A DNA stretch of 64,000 nucleotides from Haberlea rhodopensis (GCA_907163345.1 CAJQUN010000935.1:62001-126000); one strand, 5' to 3'. Numbered from the stretch's first letter, positions 42,612 through 54,270 are shown. The notes: a model not told the origin generated them from the sequence alone. A program made the numbers and translations.

Positions 42612-44398
42612 TTATCGAAAGGGCAGGCCGATGTTACCGCTTTCATGAGCCTTGCTGGCCTTAACTGGAACTTACTGTTCCTCTGACAACCCTCACAAGT
42701 GACTACAGTCCTGATCGCGTCATTCCTCAGGATCGGCCAGAAATATCCAGCAAGGAGGGTCTTTCTGGCCAGAGCCAACCCCCCGAGATGGTCTCCACAG
42801 CATCCCTCGTGAATTTCTCTGAGCACATATTCTGCCTCCTCCGCGCTCAGACACCGGAGCAGGGGTCCGGCAAAGGACCTCTTATATAACACATCCTCTA
42901 TCAGAACAAAATGGAATGAATGCCTCTTCAACCGCCGGGCTTGGTTCTTATCAGCGGGCACTTCAAGCTTTCTCAAGTAGTTCAAAATTGGGGCCATCCA
43001 ACCTAGGACCTCAGGGGACTCTGTGGCGGACTGAGTTGACAGAACCAACTCAGTTTGAAATATGAGCTCCCTTTGGGACAAGGGAACTAGGGATGTTGAC
43101 CACTTGGAGAGCTCATCAGCTTCGTGATTATCCTCCCTAGGGATCTGCACTATGCTCCACTCCACGAAACTTTCTGACATATCCTGTATAGCCTTCAAGT
43201 ATTCTATCATCTTCTCGCTTTTGGCTTCGTAATTCCCTTTCACCTGCTGAGTGGCCAGCAGGGAGTCCGAGTGAAGGATCACCCGGCTGGCACCGACCTC
43301 CTTTGCCAACCTCAGCCCGATCAGTATGGCCTCGTATTCTGCTTCATTGTTAGAAGCCCGGAAATCCAATATGATAATGACCTTCATCTTTTCACCCGCG
43401 GGGGATATCAGAACAATCCCCACTCCACTGCCTTCACTGTTTGCTGCCCCATCCACGTATACTTTCCATGGCTCCTCAGCCTCAACCTCTATCATTTCCG
43501 CGAGGAAATCTGATAAAGCCTGGGCTTTAATGGATGACCGTGGTTGGTAGGTCACGTCGTACTCGCCGAGCTCGATTGTCCACTTCACCAATCTCCCTGA
43601 TACATCAGGCTGGGTCATTATCCTCCCCATGGGGCTGTTGGTTAGTACTAAGATGGGGTGTGACAAGAAGTAGGGTCTCAGCCTTCTCGCGGTTATGACC
43701 AAAGCTAATGCCAACTTCTCAACCTCTGGATATCTGAGTTCCGCTCCTCTCAGTGCATGGCTGACATAGTATACCGGCCTTTGGTCCGTGCCGTCCTGTT
43801 TTATCAATACTGAGCTGACAGCACTCTCCGTAGCGGACAAATAGATCCATAATCGCTCGCCGGGCTGGGGTTTTACCAGGACGGGCAGCTCGGCCAGGTG
43901 CTTCTTCAAGTCAGAGAAAGCTCTCTCGCATTCGTCGTCCCAATCGAACTTTTTCGCCTTTCTCAGTACTTGGAAGAAATGGTAACTCCTATGAGCCGAC
44001 CTGGAAATAAAACGAGCTAAGGACGCAATCCGCCCTGTCAGTTTATGTACCTCTTTTATATTGCGAGGTGAGGTCATCTCTTGAATTGCTCTGACCTTCT
44101 CCGGGTTGACCTCGATCCCCCTCTCGGTTACCATGAAACCCAAGAATTTCCCGCTCTTCACACCAAATACGCACTTAGCCGGATTCAGTTTCAGACCAAA
44201 CCTGCTTGGTGTGGCAAAAGTTTCCTCCAAGTCGGGCAACAGGTCTGCCCGGCCCTTAGATTTTACCAAGATGTCATCCACGTAAACCTCAATGTTCCTT
44301 CCCGCCTGGTTTTCAAACACTTTGTCCATCAACCTCTGGTATGTGGCCCCAGCGTTCTTGAGGTTCAAAAGGCATGACCACATAGCAGAACGTTTCAT
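42578..44398 (-). pseudogene. Tat RT (C-terminal part), RNase H, second RNase H, integrase zinc finger
   Basis: Continues the pol frame: NAGATYQRLMDKVF, VEVYVDD-like EVYVDDILVKSK (about 44280), a gypsy RNase H with degenerate acidic residues (YLSATESAVSSVLI), then a second RNase H of archaeal type (VYVDGAANSEGSGVGIVL; SNNEAEYEAIL; HSDSLLATQQV; 43170-43460), which is diagnostic of the Tat lineage, and the integrase HHCC finger (HEGCCGDHLGG, CEGCQRN). It is separated from the upstream frame by a one-base shift at MPF (GG replaced by GAA-like bases, about 44390). Confidence 0.9.
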
Positions 44399-46922
44399 CC
44401 GACGTGATAAAACTGACCTTATCTTGGTCCTCTTTTGCCAAGGGTATTTGGTGATATTTCTGGTACGCGTCCATGAAACTTAACAACTCGTACCCTGAGG
44501 TGGAGTCTACCAACTGGTCGATCCGGGGTAGGGGATAACAGTCCTTGGGACAGGCTTTGTTCAAATTACGAAAGTCGATGCACATCCTCCATTTTCCCGC
44601 CGACTTTGGAACCAAAACCACGTTAGACAACCAGGTGGGGAATTGCACCTCCCTTATCTGTCCGGCCTTCAGCAAGGTCTGAACCTCGGCTCGGATAATT
44701 CTGTCTTTATCTGGTCCAAAATGCCTTTTCTTTTGCCGGGTTACTTTGACATCTGGATTGACATTTAACATGTGCTGGGCTACCGCGGGCAACACCCCTG
44801 TCAGCTCGGTGGGAGACCAGGCAAATATTCTGGCATGCTTGGACAGGCATTCCACTAAGTCGTGCTTCAGGACGTTGTCTAGGTCAGCCGCTACTCTTGT
44901 GGTTTTATCAGGCTGTCCTGGGACTAATATAATTTCCTCTTCCCCGTCCCGCATCGCCTGCACCTCCTGCACCATCTGTACTCCCCTATCCTCCCATCCT
45001 TCATCACCGCCCCTTTGGGATCTTTTCACCTCTACCCTCACAGTTTCCGCGTAGCATTTCTTGGATGAGGGCTTGTCTCCCCTAACTTCCCCCACTCTTT
45101 TTCCTACAGGGAACTTTATCTTTTGGTGGAAGGTGGAGGCCACAGCCCTGAACTCGTTCATAGCTGGTCTTCCCAGGATGATGTTGTACGAAGACGAGGC
45201 CGCCACAATGGTGAAAGTGATCAACCTCGTTTTCCTATCCTCATTAGATCCCAAGGACAGGGGCAGGGAGATCTGACCGAGCGGGTACACGGTGTGCCCC
45301 GCGAAACCGAACAGGGGGGTGTTGATTGGCTCGAGGTGATATCCACCCAAGTCCATCTGCCGAAAGGCTTCGTCAAACAGCACATTCACCGAACTCCCGG
45401 TGTCTACAAACACCCTCCCGACTTCATAATTGGCGACAGTGGCTCGTACAACCAGGGCATCATTATGGGGTGCGCAAATATTTTCCAGATCTCGTGGCCC
45501 AAAGCTGATAATCACCCCCTCCTCAGCACCGCAAACCCCTCCTACACTCAGGGTCTCTCTCCTGCTGGCAGCCTTCCTGGCTCTGTTGGAATCCCCATCC
45601 GTTGTGCCGCCCGAGATCATGTTGATAACTCCCCGTGTTGGTGAATCGACACGGGTAGGGTTGACGTTATCTAAACTCCTCGGTGGTCCTCGAGCCCGTC
45701 CTCTACCACGAAACGGAGGACGGAAGTTGGTCCGTCCCCCTCTCCCTCTTGCCCACGACGGTCCTCGACCCCTTCCCCGAGGAAGATTATCTCCTTGTGG
45801 GACGGGTCGGGACAACAACTGCTTGAACTGGGAACTGTTCTGTATTGCCTTCTCAAGTTCCTCATCCAAACGATGGCAATCTTGTGTGGTGTGCCCAGTC
45901 GCTTGGTGGAAGATGCAGTATTTCTGCGAGACCTCCTTGCTCGGCTCTACACTGGCTGGTGCTGGCTTTTGCAACACCTGTTTGTCCTCGCATATGCGAA
46001 CGACCTCCTCCTTGGAGACTTTCAATGGCGTATACTGGGAAAATCGACCGAGCTGCTCCCCTTCCACTGGCCTCTTCTCGCCCTGGCTGATCCGTTTCTC
46101 CCCGGTCCTCCGCACTTCCTTCCTCCTCAGTTGCTGGGCCTCCTCCATGTTGATGTACTTTTCCGCTCGGGTGAGCAGATTATCATAGGTAACAGGAGGC
46201 TTCTTTACTAAGGATCGGAAGAAGTCTCCTCCTCTCAGGCCTTGGGTAAAGGCGCTGATCAGAATTTCCGCCGGGCAGGCAGGTATTTCGAGTATCACAG
46301 TGTTGAAGTTTTTGATATACTCCCGCAATGACTCATCCTCGGCTTGCCTCATCTCGAACAAGCTCAGAGAGGTCTTCTTATATCGCTTGCTGCTGGCATA
46401 CTGGTGTAAGAACGCGGAGCTAAATCCGGCGAAAGAAGTAATGGAACCCGGCTCCAACTGGTTGAACCATTTCTGGGCCGACCTCACCAAAGTGGTCAGG
46501 AACACTTTGCACTTAAGGCGATCCGAGTAGCAATGTAACATGGCAGCGTTTTCGAACCTGCCCAGGTGTTCTTCCGGGTCCGTGCTCCCATCGTATTCCC
46601 CAGCATTGGGGGGTCGGAAGTTATTTGGGAGTTCCTCGTTTACTATTTCACCCGAGAAAGGGGTTCCCCTCCTGACAGAGGTACCCCCCATCCCCTTCTT
46701 CATTCTCTGGACCTCGTCCTTCAGCTCCTCCACCTGGCCCTCCAGATCCGGAGTAGCAGTCACTTTAGGACGGGAAGTTGCTCCTTGTTTGGGATCCTTC
46801 ATCTGCTGGGAGCTTTCCCCGTGCACACCCTCGGACGGACCTTCCTTTCTCCTCATAGTTTGTTCCACCGTAACTGCAATTAGTCGTGTGAGCTGCTCCA
46901 GTGTTAAAGCTCCCACTGTCAT
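44372..46922 (-). pseudogene. Tat gag, protease and N-terminal RT
   Basis: Starts at ATG 46922 (MTVGALTLEQL). Gag core (EYDGSTDPEEHLGRFENAAML, FSSAFLHQYASSKRYKKTS, LREYIKNFN) covers about 110-260. A CCHC-like segment (YCIFHQATGHTTQDC) lies at about 335-350 and an RGRG-rich linker at 385-420. The aspartic protease VFVDTGSSVNVLF is near residue 505. RT begins LSNVVLVPKSAGKWRMCIDFRNLNKACPKD-type (about 765) and FMDAYQKYHQIPL. The frame is open until the shift after VVMPF near 44390. Gag and PR look intact; the polyprotein as a whole is not. Confidence 0.9.
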
Positions 46923-47058
46923 GTTTACCCCGGGCGGTGGCTATTCCTCGCCATTGGTGGAGGCGTGGTGCTCTCGACTTTCCCCTGCTTCCGTTCTCCT
47001 TGTTCTTACCATTGGATCAACGTCTTTTGCTCAAATGTTCCCACAGACGGCGCCAATT

Positions 47059-47392
47059 TGTTACCTCTCTTTTTGGTTCGCTTCGATAACAAATGAATTT
47101 ATAGGGGAAGGGATGAGTTATTTCGTGAAATCACAGCTTTGGCCAGAGTCCGGGATGATCCTTTTCCCGTTTAGGATCTCCGGTGATCAATATTGGTTTC
47201 TTTTTCAGAGGAGGGCTTCAAGTTCTTCTTCTTGTCAACCATTCTCCTTTTTATAGGGGGAGGGATGCCAATGGTCCCGCCTTGCCGGAGATTCTGGGGA
47301 CAATATCTGGAACTGAGAGGGGGGGACCACAGACTGGGGACCATCTACATCTGTTACCTACCTCGTACGATCCTCTCTGCGTCCGGGAATAT
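47059..47392 (-). repeat. Tat 5' LTR, first piece
   Basis: Left fragment of the right-hand LTR, ending with AATAT (47388-47392), the target duplication of the inserted Tekay element. Continues at 56359. Confidence 0.92.
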
Positions 47393-49480
47393 TGTAAGGA
47401 CCCTAATTCCTTAACTGCGGATTAAGGCGTAATTAAAAATTTCCATGCATAAACGGAATATATGAGTTGTGTTGGTGCCTCGAGTCATTAGATTACAGTG
47501 CCAAAATAAAGTTCCAAAATGGATTAATTACATTCTCAATCTATGAATGTTAATCCTATAGTTTTACACTACTCCTAGAGTAGATACTATACAAAGAATG
47601 TGCCTACTACCAAGAGCACTTCTCACTAGCTCATCGCACCAACTCGCCTTAGCCCGTCCGCCCAAAAGTACCTACAGGAACAACCCCAAAACCATGAGCA
47701 TGTACAAAATCGTATTCACGAAAATATGATAGCAGTTCAAATGCATAAATTGTAAATGTGATTCACTTCCTGTATGCAACACATTTAAAAGCTCCACTGG
47801 GTTGTCCCTGTACCAAATTATAACCAATAGATTATATTACCAACAATGTATGTCATGACATGCACCAATTCCCATAGGTTCCGTGTTCAATTTCCCGAGT
47901 CTTATTATATCAGTGGCATAATACTCCTCGCGTTAACATGACAGCGGAAATACCCCTCGCTTAGACAATACCAGCGGCACTAATATCCCTCGCTATAAAT
48001 ATGACAGCGGTCGTGTTCTTCGCTTCATATTTGCGGCAAATATTCTCTCATCGCTACGGTATGACAGCGGCAAGTATTCACATCGCTACGCCACTAGCGG
48101 CAAGTATTCTCCATTACTGGAATATAATTCCTGACTCACAATCACATGCAACAATGCATCCAATATACACATGCAACCAAAATCCATGACCAATCATGTA
48201 TACAATCCATGATGTATAAACATTACCCCATATGCAACCACAATGCATAATCAATTCCATGTGCACAACCATAGTGCATAATCAATATAAAGCGTAATAA
48301 ATACGTTCTACCGTCCGATGCTCGTACGTCTCACTACGTACCTTGGTTCCAAAAGTGGAGATATTGTGGAACTTTATCTCCTTTGTTGTGTGGCTACCTG
48401 GGATGGTTCTACACAATCACATGAATCCATATCAGAGACCCATAATTGAACCATTACCAAAAACATCAATATTTAGAACAAAATCCCAAAATTCACATTT
48501 ATAAGCCTTCCGATCGATCGGCCCCAAGTCCCGATCGATCGCCAAGTGAAGGAAAACAGGCATCCAAGTACTGCCTCCGCCGATCGATCGAGAGTTTATC
48601 TCGATCGATCGAGATTACACACACCGATCGATCGGGACAAAATCTCGATCGATCGGTAAGCTCATTCCTCGCCTTGGGCAGACACTGCCTTGCTCGATCG
48701 ATCGGACCCATTTTCCGATCGATCGAGACGCCCTGTTCACGCGAGAAATTTTCTTAAATGAGCTTCCAACAACACCTACACTCATGAACCACTAAGATCA
48801 ACCATCCAACACAAAATTTAACCACAAAACAACCTTAAAAGACATCTCCCATCATGACCAACAAGATGAACCAAGATCCATTCCTTTAACCTCAAAACAA
48901 GCTATAAATCAACCAAAACTCAACAAGACTCTACCATAAAGGAAGCTTACCACTTGAGCTTCAAGTTTTTGGCAAGAAAACACAAAAACTCCCCTTTTTC
49001 CAAGTTTTCTCCTTTCCTTTAGATGTAGAAACGAAAATGGAAAGTTTTCTTGCAAGAGATAAGATGGAGGGATGGGGTTTTGGGGCAAAAGCTGATAAGG
49101 AGAGGGTGATGTGATGTAAAGGGGGCATGCAAGTGGTTCATGCCATGATATGGTTTTTAAATGTGTATCAAGACACAAGCATGATATAGAAAATACCTCA
49201 ACATGACATTTTTAAAAGCATTTTACCACAATGCATCAAAATCCCTATTAAAATCATGTTTTCCCAAATAAATACAACCCATATCATTTAAACCATTTTA
49301 ACACCTAAGATTCCTCACATGTATATCATGCACCCCGAAATGCTCTACCGGGTCACTCCTACTATGTGACAAGCATTATACCAAGATAATTAGTCCCAAC
49401 ACATAATCTAATTATCACCATAAAATCACATAAACATAATTAACGCCCAAATTGCAATTAATTATTTCGGGGATATCACA
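47393..49480 (-). repeat. Tekay 3' LTR
   Basis: 2,088 bp. On the plus strand it begins TGTAAGGACC and ends GATATCACA. Contains an AGCGG/TCGCT repeat array (47885-48115), the conserved CTCGTACGTC..TACGTACC island (48321-48342) and eight CGATCGATCG motifs (48509-48726). Confidence 0.95.
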
Positions 49481-49550
49481 ATACTCCCCTACTTACAAGA
49501 TTTCACCCTCGAAATCGCATGCACTTACCCAAATCAAAATTAAACATAAA

Positions 49551-52500
49551 TCACATACCAGAGAATAATTCCGGGTAGTGCTGCACCATATGCTGCTCCG
49601 TCTCCCACGTGGCCTCTTCGACACCCCTGCGATCCCACTGTACCTTTACCATAGATATCACTTTGTTCCGAAGCCTGCGATCAGCCCTATCTAGAATCCT
49701 GACTGGCCGTTCCTCATAGGATACATCAGAATCTAACTGAACCTGAGAAGGCTGCAATACATGCGACGGATCCGGCTCATATTTCCGTAGCATAGATACA
49801 TGAAACACGTCGTGAATACTAGACAACGACGGTGGTAGTGCCAAACGGTAAGCTAAGGTACCAATGCGTTGTAAAATCTCATACGGTCCCACATACCTCG
49901 GAGACAGTTTACCACGCATGCCAAACCGAACCACACCTCTGAAAGGTGAAATCTTCAAAAAGACCTTGTCTCCCGTCTGAAACTCTAACGGTCTCCGTCG
50001 TTTGTTCGCATAGGCTGCCTGCCTGTCCTGGGCTGCCTTCATTTTCTGTCGGATAACCTTTACCTTATCCTCCATCTCCCGAATCAATTCGGGTCCTCCC
50101 ACAGCTTTACTGGTCAAGTCATCCCAGTATAATGGCGACCTACAACGCCTACCATACAAAGCCTCAAACGGTGCCATCTGAATACTCGTCTGATAGCTGT
50201 TGTTGTATGAAAATTCTACCAAGGGCAAGAAATCTTGCCATGAAGCATCAAACTCCAATACACAAGCTCGCAGCATGTCCTCAAGCGTCTGAATGGTACG
50301 CTCAGTCTGTCCATCCGTCTGGGGATGATATGCCGTACTCAATCTCACCTCAGTACCCAAAGCTGACTGAAGACCTCCCCAGAAATGAGATGTGAACCGT
50401 GGGTCCCTGTCTGACACAATAGATACTGGAATCCCATGTAGTCTCACTATGTCCCGGACATACAACTGAGCCATCCTCAAGTATGTGTACGTCATACAAT
50501 ATGGAATGAAGTGAGCTACCTTCGTCAGTCTGTCAATGATCACCCAAATGGCATCACAGCCCGAAGTAGTCCTCGGCAGGTGGGTCACAAAGTCCATAGA
50601 TATGTGTTTCCACTTCCACTCCGGTATCTCTAAGCTCCTTAGCTCGCCACCGGGTCTCTGCCTCTCTGCCTTAACTTGCTGGCAGATCAAACATCTCTTG
50701 ACAAAAGCGATCACATCACGCTTCATCCGCTTCCACCAGAACTGATCACATAAGTCCTTATACATTTTCCTTCCTCCTGGGTGGATGCTAAATCGGCTAC
50801 TATGAGCCCGTTCCAAGATTCCTCTACGCAACTCCGGCGTATATGGAACTACCCATCGGTTACCGAGTCTCAAGGAACCATCCTCAGCCACTCTGAACTT
50901 TGATGGCTGCCCTTGAAGTGCCAATGACGACCATCTCTGAATCTCATCATCTGTCCTCTGAGCTCTCCTGATATTCTCATAGATATCTGGCTCAGCTAAT
51001 AAGGTCGATACCCAAACCGGTGATGCGTCCACATCGAAGTCATAGCCCATATGGCAACAAGAAGTCATCATAGCCGACAAATGCATGACATCCACAGCAG
51101 TATTCCTCACCTTCCGACTCAAGGCGTCTGCTGTCAAATTGGCCTTCCCTGGATGGTACTCTATTTCACAGTCATAATCTTTAAGTAGGTCCATCCATCT
51201 CCTCTGACGCATATTCAATTCCGCCTGAGTAAACAAGAATTTCAGGCTCTTATGATCTGTATAAATGGTGAAGGAGGTACCATACAGATAATGCCTCCAA
51301 ATCTTCAGGGCAAATATAATAGCTGCCAACTCCAAATCGTGGACTGGGTACCTAGCCTCATGCGGTTTCAACTGCCTTGATGCATAAGCTACCACGTGCT
51401 TATCTTGCATCAATACACATCCCAAGCCCTGAAGTGACGCGTCAGTATACAGAACAAACCTCTTATTCTCTGAGGGAATGACCAAAACAGGTGCCGTGGT
51501 CAACCGGTGTTTCAGTTCCTGGAAGCTCTGCTCGCAAGCCTCAGACCAATAAAACGGTACCCCTTTCTGAGTCAACTGAGTCGGCTTAGCAATCTTAGAA
51601 AATCCTTCGACGAAGCGTCGATAATAGCCAGCCAAACCAAGGAAACTCCGAATCTCGGGTACAGAAGTGGGTGCAGCCCACTCCATCACAGCCTCAATTT
51701 TCCTGGGGTCCACAGAAATCCCACTGCTGGATATGACATGCCCCAGAAATACTACTCTACTCAACCAAAACTCACACTTGCTGAGCTTGGCATATAATTG
51801 GTGATCTCTGAGGATCTGGAGCACTGTCCTCAAGTGTTTCACGTGCTCTTCCTCGCTCCTGGAGTAGATGAGTATATCGTCAATAAATACGATGACGAAC
51901 TGATCCAGATAGGGTTGGAACACCCGATTCATCAAGCTCATAAAGACAGCCGGGGCGTTCGTCACACCAAACGGCATTACTAAGAACTCGTAGTGTCCAT
52001 ACCGAGTCCGAAATGCTGTCTTCTGTACATCCTCCTCCCTGACCCATATCTGGTGGTACCCGGATCTCAGATCAATCTTACTATAAAGTTTGGTACCTTG
52101 CAACTGGTCAAACAGATCATCGATCCTTGGAAGAGGATACTTGTTCTTTACCGTAGCCTTATTCAATTGCCGGTAATCGATGCACAACCGCATCGAGCCA
52201 TCCTTCTTCTTTACAAAAAGAACTGGTGCGCCCCAAGGCGATACGCTAGGGCGTATATATCCTTTATCAAGGAGCTCCTGCAACTGCTCCTTCAGTTCTC
52301 TTAATTCTGCCGGTGCCATTCGGTAAGGGGCACGAGAAATAGCGGATGTCCCCGGTAATAACTCAATCCCAAACTCGACTTCCCTAGTCGGTGGGAATCC
52401 TGGAATCTCCTCCGGGAACACATCAGCAAATTCCGCTACTACTGGTATGTCCTCCACTTTTAACTCCTTGCTTTTTCCCAACAGATCCACGGCATAAATG

Positions 52501-53351
52501 AGATAGCCCATATGTCCACGTTCCAACAGTTGGGACATTTTGATTGCCGAGATCAACGGAATCTTCGCACGAGAACCGTTGCCATAGAAAATCCACTGAA
52601 CTCCCAAATGAGATCTGAACCGTACTGTCCTCTGTCGGCAATCCACTACTGCCTGATATCTGTTCAGAATGTCGATGCCCACAATGCAGTCGAAATCTGA
52701 CATGCTCAGAACAATCAAATCTGCCTTCACCTCATTGCCCTCAAAATAAATGAGGCAGTCCATTAGAAATTGATCCGCAACAACTTTCTTTCCGATGGGT
52801 GTCGAGACCAAGAGAGACGTGGGTAACGGAGACGTGCACATATGATGTCTCGCCACAAAGTCCGCAGACACAAAGGAGTGTGAAGCACCTGTGTCTATCA
52901 AAATAAAGGCGGAATATGTAAATAATAGGCACGTACCAGCTATAACCTCCTCTGGAGCTGCATCGGCCTGCTCCCTGGTCAATGCATAGACCTGTCCCTG
53001 GGGTGGCCCCATCACATGTCCTCCCCCCTGACGAGGTACCATCGGTGACCTCTGCTGTACTGTCCCGGTAGAAAACCTCCCTCTGCCTCCTCTCAGATCT
53101 ACCTGACCATCACCATTCTGACAAAACCGGGATATGTGGCCCATCTGGCCACATTTATAACAAGCAGTACAGTCTCGAATGTGATGCGGTCCTCCACAAA
53201 AATGGCACTTCACCACTCCACACCTATTCACTTGAGTCTGCCCTCTGTTGTTAGGCGCACCGCCCCTCCTGTTATCCATTCTTCTCCCACCAAACCGAGA
53301 AGATGAAGAAGAAGTCCCACGAGATTTAAATGATTCTCCTCGAGGCCTCAA
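49551..53351 (-). CDS. Tekay pol: protease, RT, RNase H, integrase, chromodomain-like tail
   Basis: 1,266 codons without a stop. Order: zinc-finger part of gag (CHFCGGPHHIRDC, imperfect spacing; CYKCGQMGHISRFC, canonical; about 48-80), protease FILIDTGASHSFVS (about 150), RT with CIDYRQLNK and IVFIDDILIYS (about 490), RNase H with LYTDASLQGLG (about 634), integrase HHCC finger (H..H, CLICQQVK), catalytic motifs SMDFVTHLP (about 915), VSDRDPRFTS and DGQTERTIQ, and a C-terminal chromodomain-like module (VRILDRADRRLRN, VKVQWDRRGVEEATWE) that in chromoviruses steers integration to chromatin. The first codon is TTG; no ATG occurs until residue 25, so it is presumably made as a fusion with gag by frameshift, or one indel has split a single frame. 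Confidence 0.93.
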   Translation of the reverse strand: MRPRGESFKSRGTSSSSSRFGGRRMDNRRGGAPNNRGQTQVNRCGVVKCHFCGGPHHIRDCTACYKCGQMGHISRFCQNGDGQVDLRGGRGRFSTGTVQQRSPMVPRQGGGHVMGPPQGQVYALTREQADAAPEEVIAGTCLLFTYSAFILIDTGASHSFVSADFVARHHMCTSPLPTSLLVSTPIGKKVVADQFLMDCLIYFEGNEVKADLIVLSMSDFDCIVGIDILNRYQAVVDCRQRTVRFRSHLGVQWIFYGNGSRAKIPLISAIKMSQLLERGHMGYLIYAVDLLGKSKELKVEDIPVVAEFADVFPEEIPGFPPTREVEFGIELLPGTSAISRAPYRMAPAELRELKEQLQELLDKGYIRPSVSPWGAPVLFVKKKDGSMRLCIDYRQLNKATVKNKYPLPRIDDLFDQLQGTKLYSKIDLRSGYHQIWVREEDVQKTAFRTRYGHYEFLVMPFGVTNAPAVFMSLMNRVFQPYLDQFVIVFIDDILIYSRSEEEHVKHLRTVLQILRDHQLYAKLSKCEFWLSRVVFLGHVISSSGISVDPRKIEAVMEWAAPTSVPEIRSFLGLAGYYRRFVEGFSKIAKPTQLTQKGVPFYWSEACEQSFQELKHRLTTAPVLVIPSENKRFVLYTDASLQGLGCVLMQDKHVVAYASRQLKPHEARYPVHDLELAAIIFALKIWRHYLYGTSFTIYTDHKSLKFLFTQAELNMRQRRWMDLLKDYDCEIEYHPGKANLTADALSRKVRNTAVDVMHLSAMMTSCCHMGYDFDVDASPVWVSTLLAEPDIYENIRRAQRTDDEIQRWSSLALQGQPSKFRVAEDGSLRLGNRWVVPYTPELRRGILERAHSSRFSIHPGGRKMYKDLCDQFWWKRMKRDVIAFVKRCLICQQVKAERQRPGGELRSLEIPEWKWKHISMDFVTHLPRTTSGCDAIWVIIDRLTKVAHFIPYCMTYTYLRMAQLYVRDIVRLHGIPVSIVSDRDPRFTSHFWGGLQSALGTEVRLSTAYHPQTDGQTERTIQTLEDMLRACVLEFDASWQDFLPLVEFSYNNSYQTSIQMAPFEALYGRRCRSPLYWDDLTSKAVGGPELIREMEDKVKVIRQKMKAAQDRQAAYANKRRRPLEFQTGDKVFLKISPFRGVVRFGMRGKLSPRYVGPYEILQRIGTLAYRLALPPSLSSIHDVFHVSMLRKYEPDPSHVLQPSQVQLDSDVSYEERPVRILDRADRRLRNKVISMVKVQWDRRGVEEATWETEQHMVQHYPELFSGM

Positions 53352-54058
53352 ATATTAGACATTGGCCTCGGCGGTGGGACTTGTGGGGCTGTAACGTCTG
53401 GGTAGGCGCCGACCCCGATCTCTGCTAGCTCCGCTCTGGTGAGGGCATCATCAAAAGAAGTGGGTTTGTTGGAAATAACCCGATCAAAAAGTTCCGGTCG
53501 CAGTCCCTTCATGAAATTCCTCATTTTGGCATGCCCATTGGTGGCAATATGTGGAACATATCTCAGTAACGAAGAGTACTGCGTGGCATAGTCGGACACT
53601 GTCATGCTTCCTTGTTTCAAACTTGCAAACTCATCCTCCTTCGTCTGTCTTGCTGCTGCCGAGAAGTACCGGTTCAGAAACCGGGTTCTGAAAAGCGTCC
53701 AATCAATCACTGCACCTTGTGCTCTCTGTTCCATTACAGTGCTCCTCCACCACATTAAAGGTTTCTTTGCTAACTGGAACTCCCCTAGCCTCAGCCAAGC
53801 TGTAACAGCACAAGGAGCCGATACAAAAATCTGTTCAAGCCTTTCCAGCCACTCCTCAGCCTCCTCTCCGGACTCTGTTCCCTCGAACCGAGGTGGGTGA
53901 TACGATAGAAACTGAGTCAAGCTAATCTCACCAGGTAGCAATAACTGAGCCACTGGTTCCATGCTTACAGCCGGTGGAGGTAGAGGGTTTGCCTGTCCAA
54001 TACTTGCGTTTACGCTACCCACATCGCCCACCTCTTCATTGAGATTCATAGCCGCCAT
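53348..54058 (-). CDS. Tekay gag
   Basis: 236 residues from ATG 54058 (MAAMNLNEEVG). Retrotransposon-gag core includes EEWLERLEQIF, FRTRFLNRYFS, KEDEFASLKQGSMTV and NFMKGLRPELFDRVI. The frame ends SNI-TGA, overlapping the pol frame by 4 nt in ATATTTGAGG. The zinc fingers are on the pol side of the overlap, so gag alone lacks them. Confidence 0.9.
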   Translation of the reverse strand: MAAMNLNEEVGDVGSVNASIGQANPLPPPAVSMEPVAQLLLPGEISLTQFLSYHPPRFEGTESGEEAEEWLERLEQIFVSAPCAVTAWLRLGEFQLAKKPLMWWRSTVMEQRAQGAVIDWTLFRTRFLNRYFSAAARQTKEDEFASLKQGSMTVSDYATQYSSLLRYVPHIATNGHAKMRNFMKGLRPELFDRVISNKPTSFDDALTRAELAEIGVGAYPDVTAPQVPPPRPMSNI

Positions 54059-54270
54059 GCTGTAACACAAGGGTTAAAACAACTCCAAACAAGAATATAT
54101 GTTATGCCGTTAGATAACAGGAATGATAATAAGCATGTTAGTATAACAGGATATACATCAATATGCACTACATGCATAAACATGCTTTAAATGTAAGCAC
54201 CTAGTCAATCATGCTAAGGCTACCCTTCACTCGTTCTCGGGTTCTCTAACCACTGCTCTGATACCACTAA
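54059..54270 (-). other. Tekay leader and primer-binding site
   Basis: Sequence between the 5' LTR and gag. TTAGTGGTATCAGAG (minus sense) at 54256-54270 is the initiator-Met tRNA primer site. Confidence 0.85.

Noticed and set aside
45123..46211. Long plus-strand frames opposite Tat gag (173-252 codons)
   Set aside because: Mirror frames of a GC-rich coding strand; no domain and they overlap intact gag/protease motifs.
48446..48757. 103-codon frame repeated at 55324-55635 with DRS-rich translation
   Set aside because: It is the translation of the CGATCGATCG motif array in the two Tekay LTRs, not a protein.
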